Notes: a model not told the origin generated them from the letters alone. A DNA stretch of 64,000 bases from Chitinophaga pinensis (GCA_945860705.1 CAMART010000008.1:1-64000), one strand, 5' to 3'. Shown: positions 1 to 7,872, numbered from the stretch's first letter. Translations and numbers: made by a program.

Positions 1-22
1 TAATTGATCACCTAAAATTAGC

Positions 23-361
23 CTAAGCCGTTTCATTATCTTTATTTAATTCACCCCAAAATCCATTATGTTTTATAACAGTGACGTCTGACTCTATATA
101 ACAATAACAAGCTAATCTAAAATTGGGAATATTTTCAGGATTAAGAATGGATATTCTTTTTGATTCTAGTAGTCCAGGTTTAGAAGGTCTTACATCACCT
201 ATTACCTCAACAGCGCAAGTGCCGCAGGTGCCAATACCTCTACAATTTAAGTATTTAGAATTTTGATTGTATAAATGTGCATTATGAGTTACCAATAGTT
301 TTCTAAGATTGGTACCCTTATCACATTCGATGCTTTTGTCATCTATTTTTACTTTAGGCAT
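23..361 (-). CDS. [2Fe-2S] ferredoxin, last gene of the cryptochrome operon
   Basis: This small electron carrier has the adrenodoxin/plant-type cluster pattern C-x5-C-x2-C (CRGIGTCGTC) followed about 35 residues later by the fourth cysteine in LACYC. These are the four ligands expected for a [2Fe-2S] cluster. I start it at the ATG at 361 (MPKVKIDD, 112 residues). The reading frame extends to a TTG at 403, but that adds 14 residues with no family resemblance. It is the last gene of the minus-strand run that begins at 5577. Its redox partner is unknown; the flavin reductase or the cryptochrome in the same run are candidates by context only. Confidence 0.82.
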   Translation of the reverse strand: MPKVKIDDKSIECDKGTNLRKLLVTHNAHLYNQNSKYLNCRGIGTCGTCAVEVIGDVRPSKPGLLESKRISILNPENIPNFRLACYCYIESDVTVIKHNGFWGELNKDNETA

Positions 362-435
362 ATGAAGTATAGATGTGTCATTTGAACATCTAAAATTTAA
401 CAAAGAATATTATAAATTGTTTAAATACTGAAAAA

Positions 436-720
436 TTATCTTTTAGATATTTTATTTTGTGTAATTTGTCTTTGGAGACTGCATTTAAATATATTCACAT
501 CTTGGGCTCTTTTAGATTCGTGTTTGATACTGATTTGATGAGCTCTTTTTCGCCATAGTAGAAAACTATTCCTTTTTAAATGACGGCGCATTATTCTTAT
601 TACATCACTTTCTTTTATACCAAACTGGCGTTGTATAGCATCAAAACTAGTTCTGTCTTCCCAAGCCATTTCTATGATTCTATCTATATCTATATCTGAA
701 AGATTATTTGAAATCTCCAT
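436..720 (-). CDS. TIGR03643/DUF2805 family protein
   Basis: A 94-residue basic protein. The N-terminal half (IDRIIEMAWEDRTSFDAI, then a QFGIKESDVIRIMRR segment) looks like a helix-turn-helix-like fold, and the C-terminal half is rich in Arg and Lys. The family, known as TIGR03643 or DUF2805, is recurrently found beside cryptochromes and photolyases, but its function is not established. The start ATG at 720 lies inside the 3' end of the SRPBCC gene (17-base overlap), so the two are probably translationally coupled. A nucleic-acid-binding role is an inference from the HTH-like pattern and the charge. Confidence 0.78.
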   Translation of the reverse strand: MEISNNLSDIDIDRIIEMAWEDRTSFDAIQRQFGIKESDVIRIMRRHLKRNSFLLWRKRAHQISIKHESKRAQDVNIFKCSLQRQITQNKISKR

Positions 721-1168
721 AAAGCTCTATTACTTTTTTAAATCTAAAATCAAATATTTGCTGTAGTTGTTTTTTTACCATTAAATAATTCATAATATCC
801 CCTAAGATACCAAAAGGTAATTTATAATGAATGATGTCTGTCATTTCTACTCCACCTTCTATAGCTTTGATATGATGTTGGTGATGCCAAAAAACATATG
901 GACCAAATCTTTGTTCGTCTACAAAATAATTTGGTTCGCTTACATGAGTGATTTCTGTACACCATTTTATAGGAATAGATAAAATGGGTTTCACAATATA
1001 TTCTATTATTTGCCCGGCATACATCTTTTCTCCATGGTATTTTGAAATAATTTCAAAACCCATGTGGCTGGGTGTTATTGTTTTTAAGTTTTTTGGAGAA
1101 GATAAAAAATCCCATGCTTCATCTATAGATATAGGTATTTTCTGTTCAAATTTTAAACTATGTATCAT
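704..1168 (-). CDS. SRPBCC (START-like) family protein
   Basis: A 154-residue single-domain protein of the SRPBCC/START-like superfamily (helix-grip fold that binds hydrophobic ligands). It begins with the usual alternating strand and the DEAWDFLSSPKNL helix, has a mid-domain PNYFVDEQ..GPYVFWHHQHH stretch, and ends in the long C-terminal helix. The family covers cyclases, lipid carriers and chaperone partners, so the ligand cannot be named. It lies between the cryptochrome and TIGR03643 genes, with 23 bases to the cryptochrome stop. Similar SRPBCC genes are familiar in photolyase/cryptochrome clusters of other bacteria. Confidence 0.8.
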   Translation of the reverse strand: MIHSLKFEQKIPISIDEAWDFLSSPKNLKTITPSHMGFEIISKYHGEKMYAGQIIEYIVKPILSIPIKWCTEITHVSEPNYFVDEQRFGPYVFWHHQHHIKAIEGGVEMTDIIHYKLPFGILGDIMNYLMVKKQLQQIFDFRFKKVIELYGDFK

Positions 1169-1191
1169 ATTATATTTTTAGTAATAACAAT

Positions 1192-2508
1192 TTATTGTAA
1201 CCAATGTTTTCTATATGTATTATTTGGATCATAGGTTGCTGCTTGTTTTGCTGTATTGAAATATCTGTCAGCTCTTGGATCTACTCCTATTCCTGCAATA
1301 TACTGCCAATTGCACCAATTTATATGCACATCGTAGTCTATCAAAAGATACTCAAACCATGATGCTCCCACTCGCCAATCTTGTTTTAAATCTTTACACC
1401 AATAACTCGCTACATTTTGTCTACCTCTATTGCTCATATATCCTGTAAGGTATAATTCTTTCATATTCGCATCTATGAAATCATTGCCTGTATTGAATTC
1501 TGACCATTTTAGAAAAATCTCTTTACTTATATTTTCATAAGGATACTTATTATCTAAACCATGTAATTGAAAAATTTTATTTCCAAATTTTTTGCTCAAA
1601 AAGATGAAATAATCTCGCCACAACAGCTCGAAAACCAACCAATACGTAGACTCATTAGCTCCATTAATACTTTCATATTTTTTTATTTCATGATAAATAA
1701 ATCTTGGTGAGAGCGAACCGTATGATAAATACGACGAAAATTTGCTTGAATAATCAGGTCCTAATAATTCATTTCTTGTTTGTTTGTAATTACTGATTTT
1801 TTTAGATTCAAAAAGATAGTAGTTTAATCTATTTAATCCTTCTTGTTCGCCACCTTTTATAAATACTGAAGTTCTTCTGTCTATTTCTATCTCTTCTATA
1901 TCCTCATATATATTGTATATCTGAGTATGTATTTTGATATGTTCTGTTGGCAGTTGAGCCATTTGTGTGTAATGCTGAAAGGTATCTCTTACTACAAGAT
2001 TTTTTTCTACAATTTTTCTAAATGCAGTAAACATACTTGGAAGATTGCTTATATTAAAAGGCAAATCTTCATTAACTATAAGAGATTTGCAATTAACTAT
2101 ACAAATTTCTATAGAAGTGTACTTCTTTACATCATCAATATGTCTCAGTTCTTCTTCTGCTTCTATATTTTGATAAAGTAGAAGATTTGTATCATTTGTT
2201 ATTATTAAATCTTTAATAATATTTGCAACATTACCCTTAAAAATAAATAAGTCAGAGCCTAGCTTATTAAGTTTTGATTTCAATTCTAGTAATGAATGAG
2301 CGCGAATCTTTTTTCTTTGTTTTGAAATTCTACTAAACCCAAATTGATTCAACTCATCTTCTTTTTCGTCTATTATATATATAGGTAAAAAAGTTTTTGC
2401 AAATTGACTAAGATATAATGCTTCATTATCATGAATTCTTAAATCATTTCTAAATAAGTAAAGGACGTTTTTGTTTGAAATATTTATTTCGCTTTTTGTC
2501 GTTTGCAT
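1192..2508 (-). CDS. DASH-family cryptochrome/photolyase
   Basis: A 438-residue flavoprotein of the cryptochrome-DASH group, which repairs cyclobutane pyrimidine dimers (mainly in single-stranded DNA) and is proposed to sense blue light. The N-terminal alpha/beta antenna domain starts with VLYLFRNDLRIHDNEAL. The FAD-binding helical domain has the DASH hallmarks YKQTRNELLGPDYSSKFSSY, ELLWRDYF, GYMSNRGRQNVASYW and DPRADRYFN. The length is normal for a bacterial DASH protein without a C-terminal extension. The ATG at 2508 lies 25 bases inside the preceding DUF2256 gene. The folE gene upstream in the same run would serve production of the pterin antenna (MTHF). Confidence 0.93.
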   Translation of the reverse strand: MQTTKSEINISNKNVLYLFRNDLRIHDNEALYLSQFAKTFLPIYIIDEKEDELNQFGFSRISKQRKKIRAHSLLELKSKLNKLGSDLFIFKGNVANIIKDLIITNDTNLLLYQNIEAEEELRHIDDVKKYTSIEICIVNCKSLIVNEDLPFNISNLPSMFTAFRKIVEKNLVVRDTFQHYTQMAQLPTEHIKIHTQIYNIYEDIEEIEIDRRTSVFIKGGEQEGLNRLNYYLFESKKISNYKQTRNELLGPDYSSKFSSYLSYGSLSPRFIYHEIKKYESINGANESTYWLVFELLWRDYFIFLSKKFGNKIFQLHGLDNKYPYENISKEIFLKWSEFNTGNDFIDANMKELYLTGYMSNRGRQNVASYWCKDLKQDWRVGASWFEYLLIDYDVHINWCNWQYIAGIGVDPRADRYFNTAKQAATYDPNNTYRKHWLQ

Positions 2509-2627
2509 TTTTCACTACAATATTTTACTGCATCCCAATTTTTTTCCCATTTTTTTCTCCAGTCAAATGGTCTTTGACATAATAAACAGATTTTTGAAGG
2601 TAAGGTAGATTTGGTAAATTTTTTCAA
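2484..2627 (-). CDS. DUF2256 zinc-finger mini-protein (TTG start)
   Basis: A 47-residue protein. It has four cysteines at residues 14, 17, 37 and 41 (ICLLC and YCSEKC) around the conserved core QRPFDWRKKWEKNWD, which I recognise as DUF2256. The only plausible start is TTG at 2627: an in-frame stop lies four codons upstream and there is no internal ATG. It begins 5 bases after the flavin reductase stop and overlaps the cryptochrome start by 25 bases. The family is known as a short companion of cryptochrome/photolyase genes. Its role is unknown; the four cysteines suggest a bound zinc. Confidence 0.85.
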   Translation of the reverse strand: MKKFTKSTLPSKICLLCQRPFDWRKKWEKNWDAVKYCSEKCKRQKAK

Positions 2628-2632
2628 GCTAT

Positions 2633-3253
2633 TTAACTAATTAATTTAGCTATTGAATTTGGTTTGGCATAAGAAAGCCTTTTTATCTTACTAGTAGTAT
2701 AATACGCATCAAGCCCTGTAGCCGTAATAGTTCCAGCTTTATCTATGTTTATAAAACCATCATTTTCTATGATTTCATTTGGTACAATTATATCTATTAT
2801 TTTACCGATAATAAAAGATGTTCCATTTATTTCTATGTCTATTTTTTGCACAAACTCACAAGCAAATTTGATAATGCTTTCTTTTACAAATGGCGCGTAA
2901 ATACCCTCTTTGTATTCCGACTTTAGACCAGTGGTTTCAAATTCAGAAATAGAAGCTTCGTATTTTGCACTTGTCTGATGTGCTTGGTCTATCATAGATT
3001 CATGTATATGGTTTATCGTATACGATCTAGATTCTAAAATATTTGCTAATGTATTTCGAGGTGGTATACTTGGCCTTACTATCAAACCACACAATGCTGG
3101 GTCTGCACCTATATGAACCAAAGAACTAAATATAGCTAGGTTTTCATTACCTAAAGTATTCTTAGTACCTACAAGACATATGCTTTTAAAACCGCCTAAT
3201 GAATTTATGAGATTGCCTCTATATCTTCTTTCTAAACTATCTAAATGTATCAT
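2633..3253 (-). CDS. flavin reductase-like FMN-binding protein
   Basis: A 206-residue protein of the flavin reductase/FMN-binding split-barrel family. Near the N-terminus it has the typical phosphate-loop region, with NLAIFSSLVHIGADPALCG and the PRNTLANI segment that contacts FMN, followed by barrel strands such as FIIGKIIDI. Members use NAD(P)H to reduce flavins, or carry a tightly bound FMN. In this operon it could supply reduced flavin for the cryptochrome or take electrons from the ferredoxin; both ideas are inference. It is 7 bases downstream of the SDR gene and 5 bases upstream of DUF2256. Confidence 0.8.
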   Translation of the reverse strand: MIHLDSLERRYRGNLINSLGGFKSICLVGTKNTLGNENLAIFSSLVHIGADPALCGLIVRPSIPPRNTLANILESRSYTINHIHESMIDQAHQTSAKYEASISEFETTGLKSEYKEGIYAPFVKESIIKFACEFVQKIDIEINGTSFIIGKIIDIIVPNEIIENDGFINIDKAGTITATGLDAYYTTSKIKRLSYAKPNSIAKLIS

Positions 3254-3260
3254 AATAACT

Positions 3261-3959
3261 TTATCTAATTATAGACATACCACCATCTGCGTGTATTACT
3301 TGTCCTGTAATCCATGAAGAGTCATAACTAATTAAAAACATCGCTAATGAAGCTATCTCTGATGGATTGCCATATTTTTTGAGTGGGTGTCTTTGTGAAG
3401 CTGCTTCTTTTTTTGCATCGGTATCCAATAGTTTTGAAGCTAGTGGAGTATCTGTAAGTGAAAGTGCTATACAATTTACATTTACTTTGGGAGCCAACTC
3501 AGCAGCGCATGAACGAACCATACCTTCTACTGCAGCTTTTGAAGCAGCTATAGATGCATGGAAAGTCATACCTTGAGCTACTGCTACTGTGCTAAAAAAA
3601 AGTGCTTTTGGAGCGTCTGATTTCTTGATATTAGGTAAGCATTTTTGGAATGTATCAAATGCACTCACTACATTGATTTCATAGTCTGTTCTAAAATCAT
3701 CTTTAGTCAATCTATTTATTGGTTTAAGATTGATACTGCCTGGACAATAAATAAATGCATCAATCATATCTGGTAGTATAGAAGTATCTATTGTATCTGA
3801 TAACACATCATGCTGATGATGAATTAATGAATTTGTATTTATTCCTAAAGGTTCGTTTCTAGAAAAGTTATATACAGTATAATTTAGATTAACTGCTTTT
3901 TTAATAATCTCTAAACCTACTCCAGATGAGCCACCTATGATTACTAAGTTTTTCGCCAT
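3261..3959 (-). CDS. photolyase-cluster SDR lacking the catalytic tyrosine
   Basis: A 232-residue short-chain dehydrogenase/reductase. The NAD(P)-binding glycine motif is GGSSGVG at residues 9-15. Ser123 and Lys141 are at the expected catalytic spacing, but residue 137, where the YxxxK tyrosine should be, is isoleucine (HASIAASK). The base sequence confirms the ATA codon. The C-terminal SLTDTPLASK segment follows the usual substrate loop. The fold is therefore SDR, but classical Tyr-Lys chemistry cannot operate; a neighbouring His134 might substitute, or the protein may only bind a ligand. The start ATG shares one base with the folE stop (TAATG), so the pair is coupled. I recall similar Tyr-less SDRs in other photolyase clusters. 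Confidence 0.85.
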   Translation of the reverse strand: MAKNLVIIGGSSGVGLEIIKKAVNLNYTVYNFSRNEPLGINTNSLIHHQHDVLSDTIDTSILPDMIDAFIYCPGSINLKPINRLTKDDFRTDYEINVVSAFDTFQKCLPNIKKSDAPKALFFSTVAVAQGMTFHASIAASKAAVEGMVRSCAAELAPKVNVNCIALSLTDTPLASKLLDTDAKKEAASQRHPLKKYGNPSEIASLAMFLISYDSSWITGQVIHADGGMSIIR

Positions 3960-4636
3960 TATTTTTTATTGATCAAATTAAATAATTCAGATTTTTTACT
4001 TTCATTTTTAAATTTACCTCCTAAATGATACGTGATAGTATCACTACTCGTATCACCTATACCTCTGGAGGATACGCATAAATGGTCTGCTTCTATCACT
4101 ACAGCTACATCTTGTGTATGTAATATTTTTTTAAGTTCATGAGCTATTTGCTCGGTCAATCTTTCTTGTACTTGTGGTCTTTTGGCAAAATACTGTGCTA
4201 TTCTATTGAGCTTTGAAAGCCCTATTACGTGTTTACTAGGGATGTAAGCAATGTGCGCTTTACCAATGATAGGAACAAAGTGATGCTCACAATATGAGTA
4301 AATGGTGATATTTCGCTCTAATAAAATTTGTTCGTAGTTATAGTTATTTTCAAATAGACTGATACTAGGTTTGTTTCGCTGGTCTAATCCTTTGAAGATT
4401 TCATTTACATACATTTTTGCTACACGCTTGGGAGTATCTTTCAGACTTAAATCTGTAAGATCTAATCCTAGTGTATGCATGATTTCGTGAAAGTGTTCTG
4501 TGATTTTATCTATCTTTTCATTGTTAGTCATATCAAATGCATCTTCTCTAAGAGGAGTGTTGATATTGTAAAATGAGTGGCAATCGCATGAGTCTTCATC
4601 TTGGTCATGTATTGTTTTAGCTAATGAATTATTCAT
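3959..4636 (-). CDS. folE: GTP cyclohydrolase I
   Basis: A 225-residue GTP cyclohydrolase I, the first enzyme from GTP to dihydroneopterin triphosphate (folate and tetrahydropterin pathways). The zinc ligands are clear: Cys116 and His119 in YSYCEHHF and Cys187 in HLCVSSRG. The active-site stretches GKAHIAYIP and SKLNRIAQYFAKRPQVQERLT are intact. The N-terminal 40 residues are a nonconserved extension. It sits between the B12-type MerR regulator and the SDR. A folE copy beside a cryptochrome is a known feature of LitR/CarH light regulons and fits the need for the MTHF antenna pterin. Whether another folE exists elsewhere in the genome cannot be seen. Confidence 0.96.
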   Translation of the reverse strand: MNNSLAKTIHDQDEDSCDCHSFYNINTPLREDAFDMTNNEKIDKITEHFHEIMHTLGLDLTDLSLKDTPKRVAKMYVNEIFKGLDQRNKPSISLFENNYNYEQILLERNITIYSYCEHHFVPIIGKAHIAYIPSKHVIGLSKLNRIAQYFAKRPQVQERLTEQIAHELKKILHTQDVAVVIEADHLCVSSRGIGDTSSDTITYHLGGKFKNESKKSELFNLINKK

Positions 4637-4692
4637 ATTTGATATTTATATTTATCTAACATAAAATCAATTTGAATGTTCAAAAATTTGTG

Positions 4693-5577
4693 CTAATTAT
4701 TTAATTTAGTTGCTTGATCTATTAAATCTTGAAATTCTACAATCTTTAAAAGATTACTTTGTTTCTGTCTTAATTGATTTATTTGATTACCACTAGCCCA
4801 GATGGTTTGTTTTTTGAATGAGCTACAGATGATGTTGAAGTATTCATCCATAGTAAAATCTTGCATAGGGATAGTAATCATAGTGAGAACTATGTCTGGT
4901 TCTACAAAATTGATAGCACTTTTTAAATCTATTAATGGGAGTGAAGCACCCATGTAAAGTGCATCATGGTGTTGAGATTTGAGAATGTAATAAGCCATTA
5001 GTAATGGTATTTCATGAAACTCTCCTTCTGGTAAATAAAGTATAAATCTTTTTGAGTTAGGATTTTTCTCTGGTATAATTCCATCGATGGCTACAAGAAT
5101 TTTTTTGCGTATAAGATTGGTAATGAAATGTTCCTGAGCTGGATTTACAGAGCCTGTTACCCACATAGCACCTATCTTTTGCATAAAAGGAATGATGATG
5201 TCAGACATTGTTTTTAATACGCCATGTTTGAGAATGCAATTTGAAAATATTTTTTCGAATTTAACTTTATTAAAATCAATCATTGCAGATTGAAGTCCAT
5301 GTATGTTTGCATCTTCAGAGTTTACTGTATCATATAATTTTTCTATTTCATTATTGATATCCTCGTGCTTCATTGATGCAAGCTTGGATATCTTCATTCC
5401 TTTGTGATTGAGAAATGCGATATTAAGAATATACTTTAGCTGGTCATCAGTATAATAGCGTATATTGGTATCTGTGCGATGTGGCTCTATGAGTCCATAT
5501 CTTTGTTCCCAGATACGTATAGTGTGTGCTTGCACTCCCGTTAATGTTTCTATATCTTTTATTGAATACTTTCCCAT
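4693..5577 (-). CDS. CarH/LitR-type B12-binding MerR photoreceptor-regulator
   Basis: A 294-residue regulator. The N-terminal MerR winged helix is YSIKDIETLTGVQAHTIRIWEQRYGL. A helical bundle carries the signature W139-x9-E149-H150, which caps adenosylcobalamin in CarH photoreceptors, and a cobalamin-binding Rossmann domain has the lower-ligand histidine H188 in EFHEIP. In known CarH proteins, B12 in the dark holds a DNA-bound tetramer that light breaks apart. Two departures: the residue after W139 is Val rather than the histidine of Thermus CarH, and the ExHxxG glycine is Pro191. It is the first gene of the minus-strand run and probably controls it and itself. The B12 requirement is inferred. 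Confidence 0.88.
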   Translation of the reverse strand: MGKYSIKDIETLTGVQAHTIRIWEQRYGLIEPHRTDTNIRYYTDDQLKYILNIAFLNHKGMKISKLASMKHEDINNEIEKLYDTVNSEDANIHGLQSAMIDFNKVKFEKIFSNCILKHGVLKTMSDIIIPFMQKIGAMWVTGSVNPAQEHFITNLIRKKILVAIDGIIPEKNPNSKRFILYLPEGEFHEIPLLMAYYILKSQHHDALYMGASLPLIDLKSAINFVEPDIVLTMITIPMQDFTMDEYFNIICSSFKKQTIWASGNQINQLRQKQSNLLKIVEFQDLIDQATKLNN

Positions 5578-5604
5578 AATTTCATTTCATCATTTTATAT
5601 ATAA

Positions 5605-5623
5605 ACTAAATAAAGTACTAAAT
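5605..5623 (-). promoter_or_regulatory. possible operator: direct repeat ahead of the CarH-like gene
   Basis: On the minus strand the 7-mer ATTTAGT occurs twice with a 12-base period, about 30-45 bases before the regulator's ATG. It brackets TACTTTAT, a fair match to the Bacteroidota -7 box TAnnTTTG. CarH-type regulators bind short direct repeats that overlap the promoter, so this is a candidate site. Only the repeat itself is directly observed. Confidence 0.35.
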
Positions 5624-5639
5624 GTTTAAGTTATAAAAA

Positions 5640-5670
5640 AAGCCTGTATAAAATTTTGATATACAGGCTT
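5640..5670 (-). terminator. rho-independent terminator of the T9SS gene at 5692-7041
   Basis: Perfect 11-base inverted repeat AAGCCTGTATA / TATACAGGCTT with a 9-base loop. On the minus strand it is followed by a run of seven T, so it ends transcription coming from 7041 and insulates the light operon from read-through. Confidence 0.85.
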
Positions 5671-5691
5671 TTAGTTTAAAGCAAATCTATA

Positions 5692-7041
5692 TTAATTTTT
5701 AATAAATTTAGATAAAACAACTTTATTATTTTGGTCACAAGTTTCTATAAAATAGATTCCTTTGGATAGATTTTTTACATTTATACTATTATTTTCTAAA
5801 GAAATATTTTTAGAAACAATAGCCCCTTTCTCATCTAAAATATTTACATATTTAATTGTAGAAGTTGTAGATATTTGTATGAAATCTATTACTGGATTTG
5901 GGTAAAATTTTACTTCACTTACTGATTTAACAGTTTGTATAGAAGTACCATAATCTCTTACAAGAATATAATCAATACGTGTAGTATCATCAGATACTGG
6001 AGCACCAGCACTACTTACTGGAGGAACAGTAGAAACTAAATTTATAGTATACAATCCATTTGCAGTAAATCTGACTCTAGGTTCATCACTTGTATTATTT
6101 GTTCCGCCTACATATACAAATGTATTTGGTGTGATAGTCCATACAGAAGTATTACCCGTAAAAGTAGGAGTAGAATTATTAATAAAACTTACAGTATCGT
6201 GAATAGAACAATTTGTAATATCTGCACTAAAATTTGCTACTGGTGTGAAAGGTATTGCTGATTCATTAAAATTGTCTCTATATCTGATTTGAGTAGGTGT
6301 AAAATTGCCTCCAATCTCAGTTCCTTGTAATTCTAAAGCTGGTATTTTCTCTCCATTGCAAAGCCATTTGTAAGTAACAGTATTTCTAGTTATTCCAAAC
6401 GGAAATGGCAATAATGAAATATTTACTGAATCTATTTCATTTACGACAGATTTTAAACGAATAGTATTAAAAGTTCCATAAGGTGTAATCAATGTTCCCC
6501 ATCCATCTACTATATTTATTCTATCTCCATACATTCTTATATTTCCTATAGTAGGTATGGTGATTCTCACATCAAAAGTAGAAGTATCATGGTCGCCATA
6601 GTCAAGTGGAAACTGATATACTTCATCTGGATCTGAGTAGGTACTTGGCAATGGAATACCTGTTACTTCTGCTCCATATCCTTCTATCGTCAATTTAGTA
6701 GAAGATTTTTTATAAAAATTATAAATATTTGAAAGCGAAATAGGACCAGCACCAAAGCCATCTGATAGTTTTAATCCATAACCAAATAAACCAAACGGAA
6801 TGACATATATCGGATTAATAGCTAAAGCAGTTTTAAATTCGTAAAGCGCTTGACTATTGGATGTAAGTGAAGAATAATCCCAGGTGATACCTGCACCTGT
6901 AGTATCATAATTATTGATATCATTAGTTACACTGTACCTTATAGTATCACTACTATTGGGCATGTCTGACTGTGTGATGGTGATTTGAGAAAATACATTT
7001 GCTGATATAGCTAATAAAATAAGTAGTGATATTTTTTTCAT
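5692..7041 (-). CDS. T9SS type A sorting-domain protein with PKD-like domain
   Basis: A secreted protein of 449 residues if started at the ATG at 7041 (MKKISLLILLAISANVFSQ, a clean signal peptide); the frame stays open 14 codons further upstream. The C-terminus has the T9SS type A tail: VKFYPNPVIDFI, then LSKGIYFIETCDQ and a final KFIKN. Before it, around residues 265-355, is a PKD/Ig-like domain with VSFINNSTP. The rest is beta-rich with no recognisable catalytic motif. It is expected to cross the outer membrane by the T9SS and be attached or released. It stands as a single gene with its own terminator. Confidence 0.82.
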   Translation of the reverse strand: MKKISLLILLAISANVFSQITITQSDMPNSSDTIRYSVTNDINNYDTTGAGITWDYSSLTSNSQALYEFKTALAINPIYVIPFGLFGYGLKLSDGFGAGPISLSNIYNFYKKSSTKLTIEGYGAEVTGIPLPSTYSDPDEVYQFPLDYGDHDTSTFDVRITIPTIGNIRMYGDRINIVDGWGTLITPYGTFNTIRLKSVVNEIDSVNISLLPFPFGITRNTVTYKWLCNGEKIPALELQGTEIGGNFTPTQIRYRDNFNESAIPFTPVANFSADITNCSIHDTVSFINNSTPTFTGNTSVWTITPNTFVYVGGTNNTSDEPRVRFTANGLYTINLVSTVPPVSSAGAPVSDDTTRIDYILVRDYGTSIQTVKSVSEVKFYPNPVIDFIQISTTSTIKYVNILDEKGAIVSKNISLENNSINVKNLSKGIYFIETCDQNNKVVLSKFIKN

Positions 7042-7063
7042 ATTTATTTGATAAATTACATAG

Positions 7064-7093
7064 TAAAGATACAGTTTTATCAATATGTTTAAA
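7064..7093 (-). promoter_or_regulatory. candidate promoter of the T9SS gene
   Basis: On the minus strand TATCTTTA matches TAnnTTTG except for its last base, with TTT nineteen bases upstream as a weak -33 element. The leader to the ATG at 7041 would be roughly 20 bases. Confidence 0.3.
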
Positions 7094-7107
7094 AATATTT
7101 AAAAGAC

Positions 7108-7872
7108 TTATTTCACTGTGTTTTTTAGAGTCTCTATTTCTTCTTTCATATCTTGCATCAATGAAACTATATTTTGAAATGATGATTCTGAACCTTTGTT
7201 GGCATAACTGATTTGTAAAACTGCTCTCCATACTTCAAGGACTTCTTCTGCTTTTATTGTATATGGCTCATAAGAAAGATTATCTGAACGAAGCACGAGT
7301 GTTTCGTTTTCTTCTATTTTATTAAAAACTCTCTTAAATACTATACCTTCACTTTTAGAAACAATCACATAAGTTTGTCCATCTTTGATGGCGGTGGCAT
7401 GTTCTACATACTCTCCTACTACTATACTTCCACTTGGAACTGGCGCCATGCTATCTCCTTTTATTTCAAATGCTCTGTAGGTGCTTTTTGATAAAAAAGG
7501 TAAACTAAATCTTTTCAATTCTTGAAGATATTCAGGATCGGCATATCCATTGAGATATCCTGCAGCAGCTTTTGCAGGTACGAGCTCTATATTTTCATTA
7601 CCTTCTTTATCAACAGTGATAGAAAGCACTTTCATATTAGATGCAGGCTTAGTGGGCTCTTTATACTTTTCTAGGTTTTTTGTAATCAATTGCTCCATAG
7701 TAACCCCAAAAATTTTAGCAATAGTAACTACTACATCATAATTAGGTTTTGCTCTACCTTCCTCATACGCGCCCAAAAGTGAGCGTTTTATTTTAAGCTT
7801 TTCTGCAAAGTCTTCTTGAGTCCACTCCTTGGTTTTACGAAGGTGTTTTAGGTTACTGTGTATATAATCCAT
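7108..7872 (-). CDS. LexA-like XRE/S24 transcriptional repressor
   Basis: A 254-residue repressor with an N-terminal XRE helix-turn-helix (LKHLRKTKEWTQEDFAEKL, with the recognition part around residues 18-40) and a C-terminal S24 peptidase domain. The serine-lysine dyad is Ser141 (FEIKGDSMAP) and Lys180 (IVFKRVF). A possible self-cleavage site is Ala104-Gly105 (KAAAGYLNG). A short coiled coil ends the protein. Such proteins respond to DNA damage or act as cI-like repressors. No phage genes surround it, so I read it as a chromosomal stress regulator. Its upstream region carries a clear paired operator, implying autoregulation. Confidence 0.9.
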   Translation of the reverse strand: MDYIHSNLKHLRKTKEWTQEDFAEKLKIKRSLLGAYEEGRAKPNYDVVVTIAKIFGVTMEQLITKNLEKYKEPTKPASNMKVLSITVDKEGNENIELVPAKAAAGYLNGYADPEYLQELKRFSLPFLSKSTYRAFEIKGDSMAPVPSGSIVVGEYVEHATAIKDGQTYVIVSKSEGIVFKRVFNKIEENETLVLRSDNLSYEPYTIKAEEVLEVWRAVLQISYANKGSESSFQNIVSLMQDMKEEIETLKNTVK

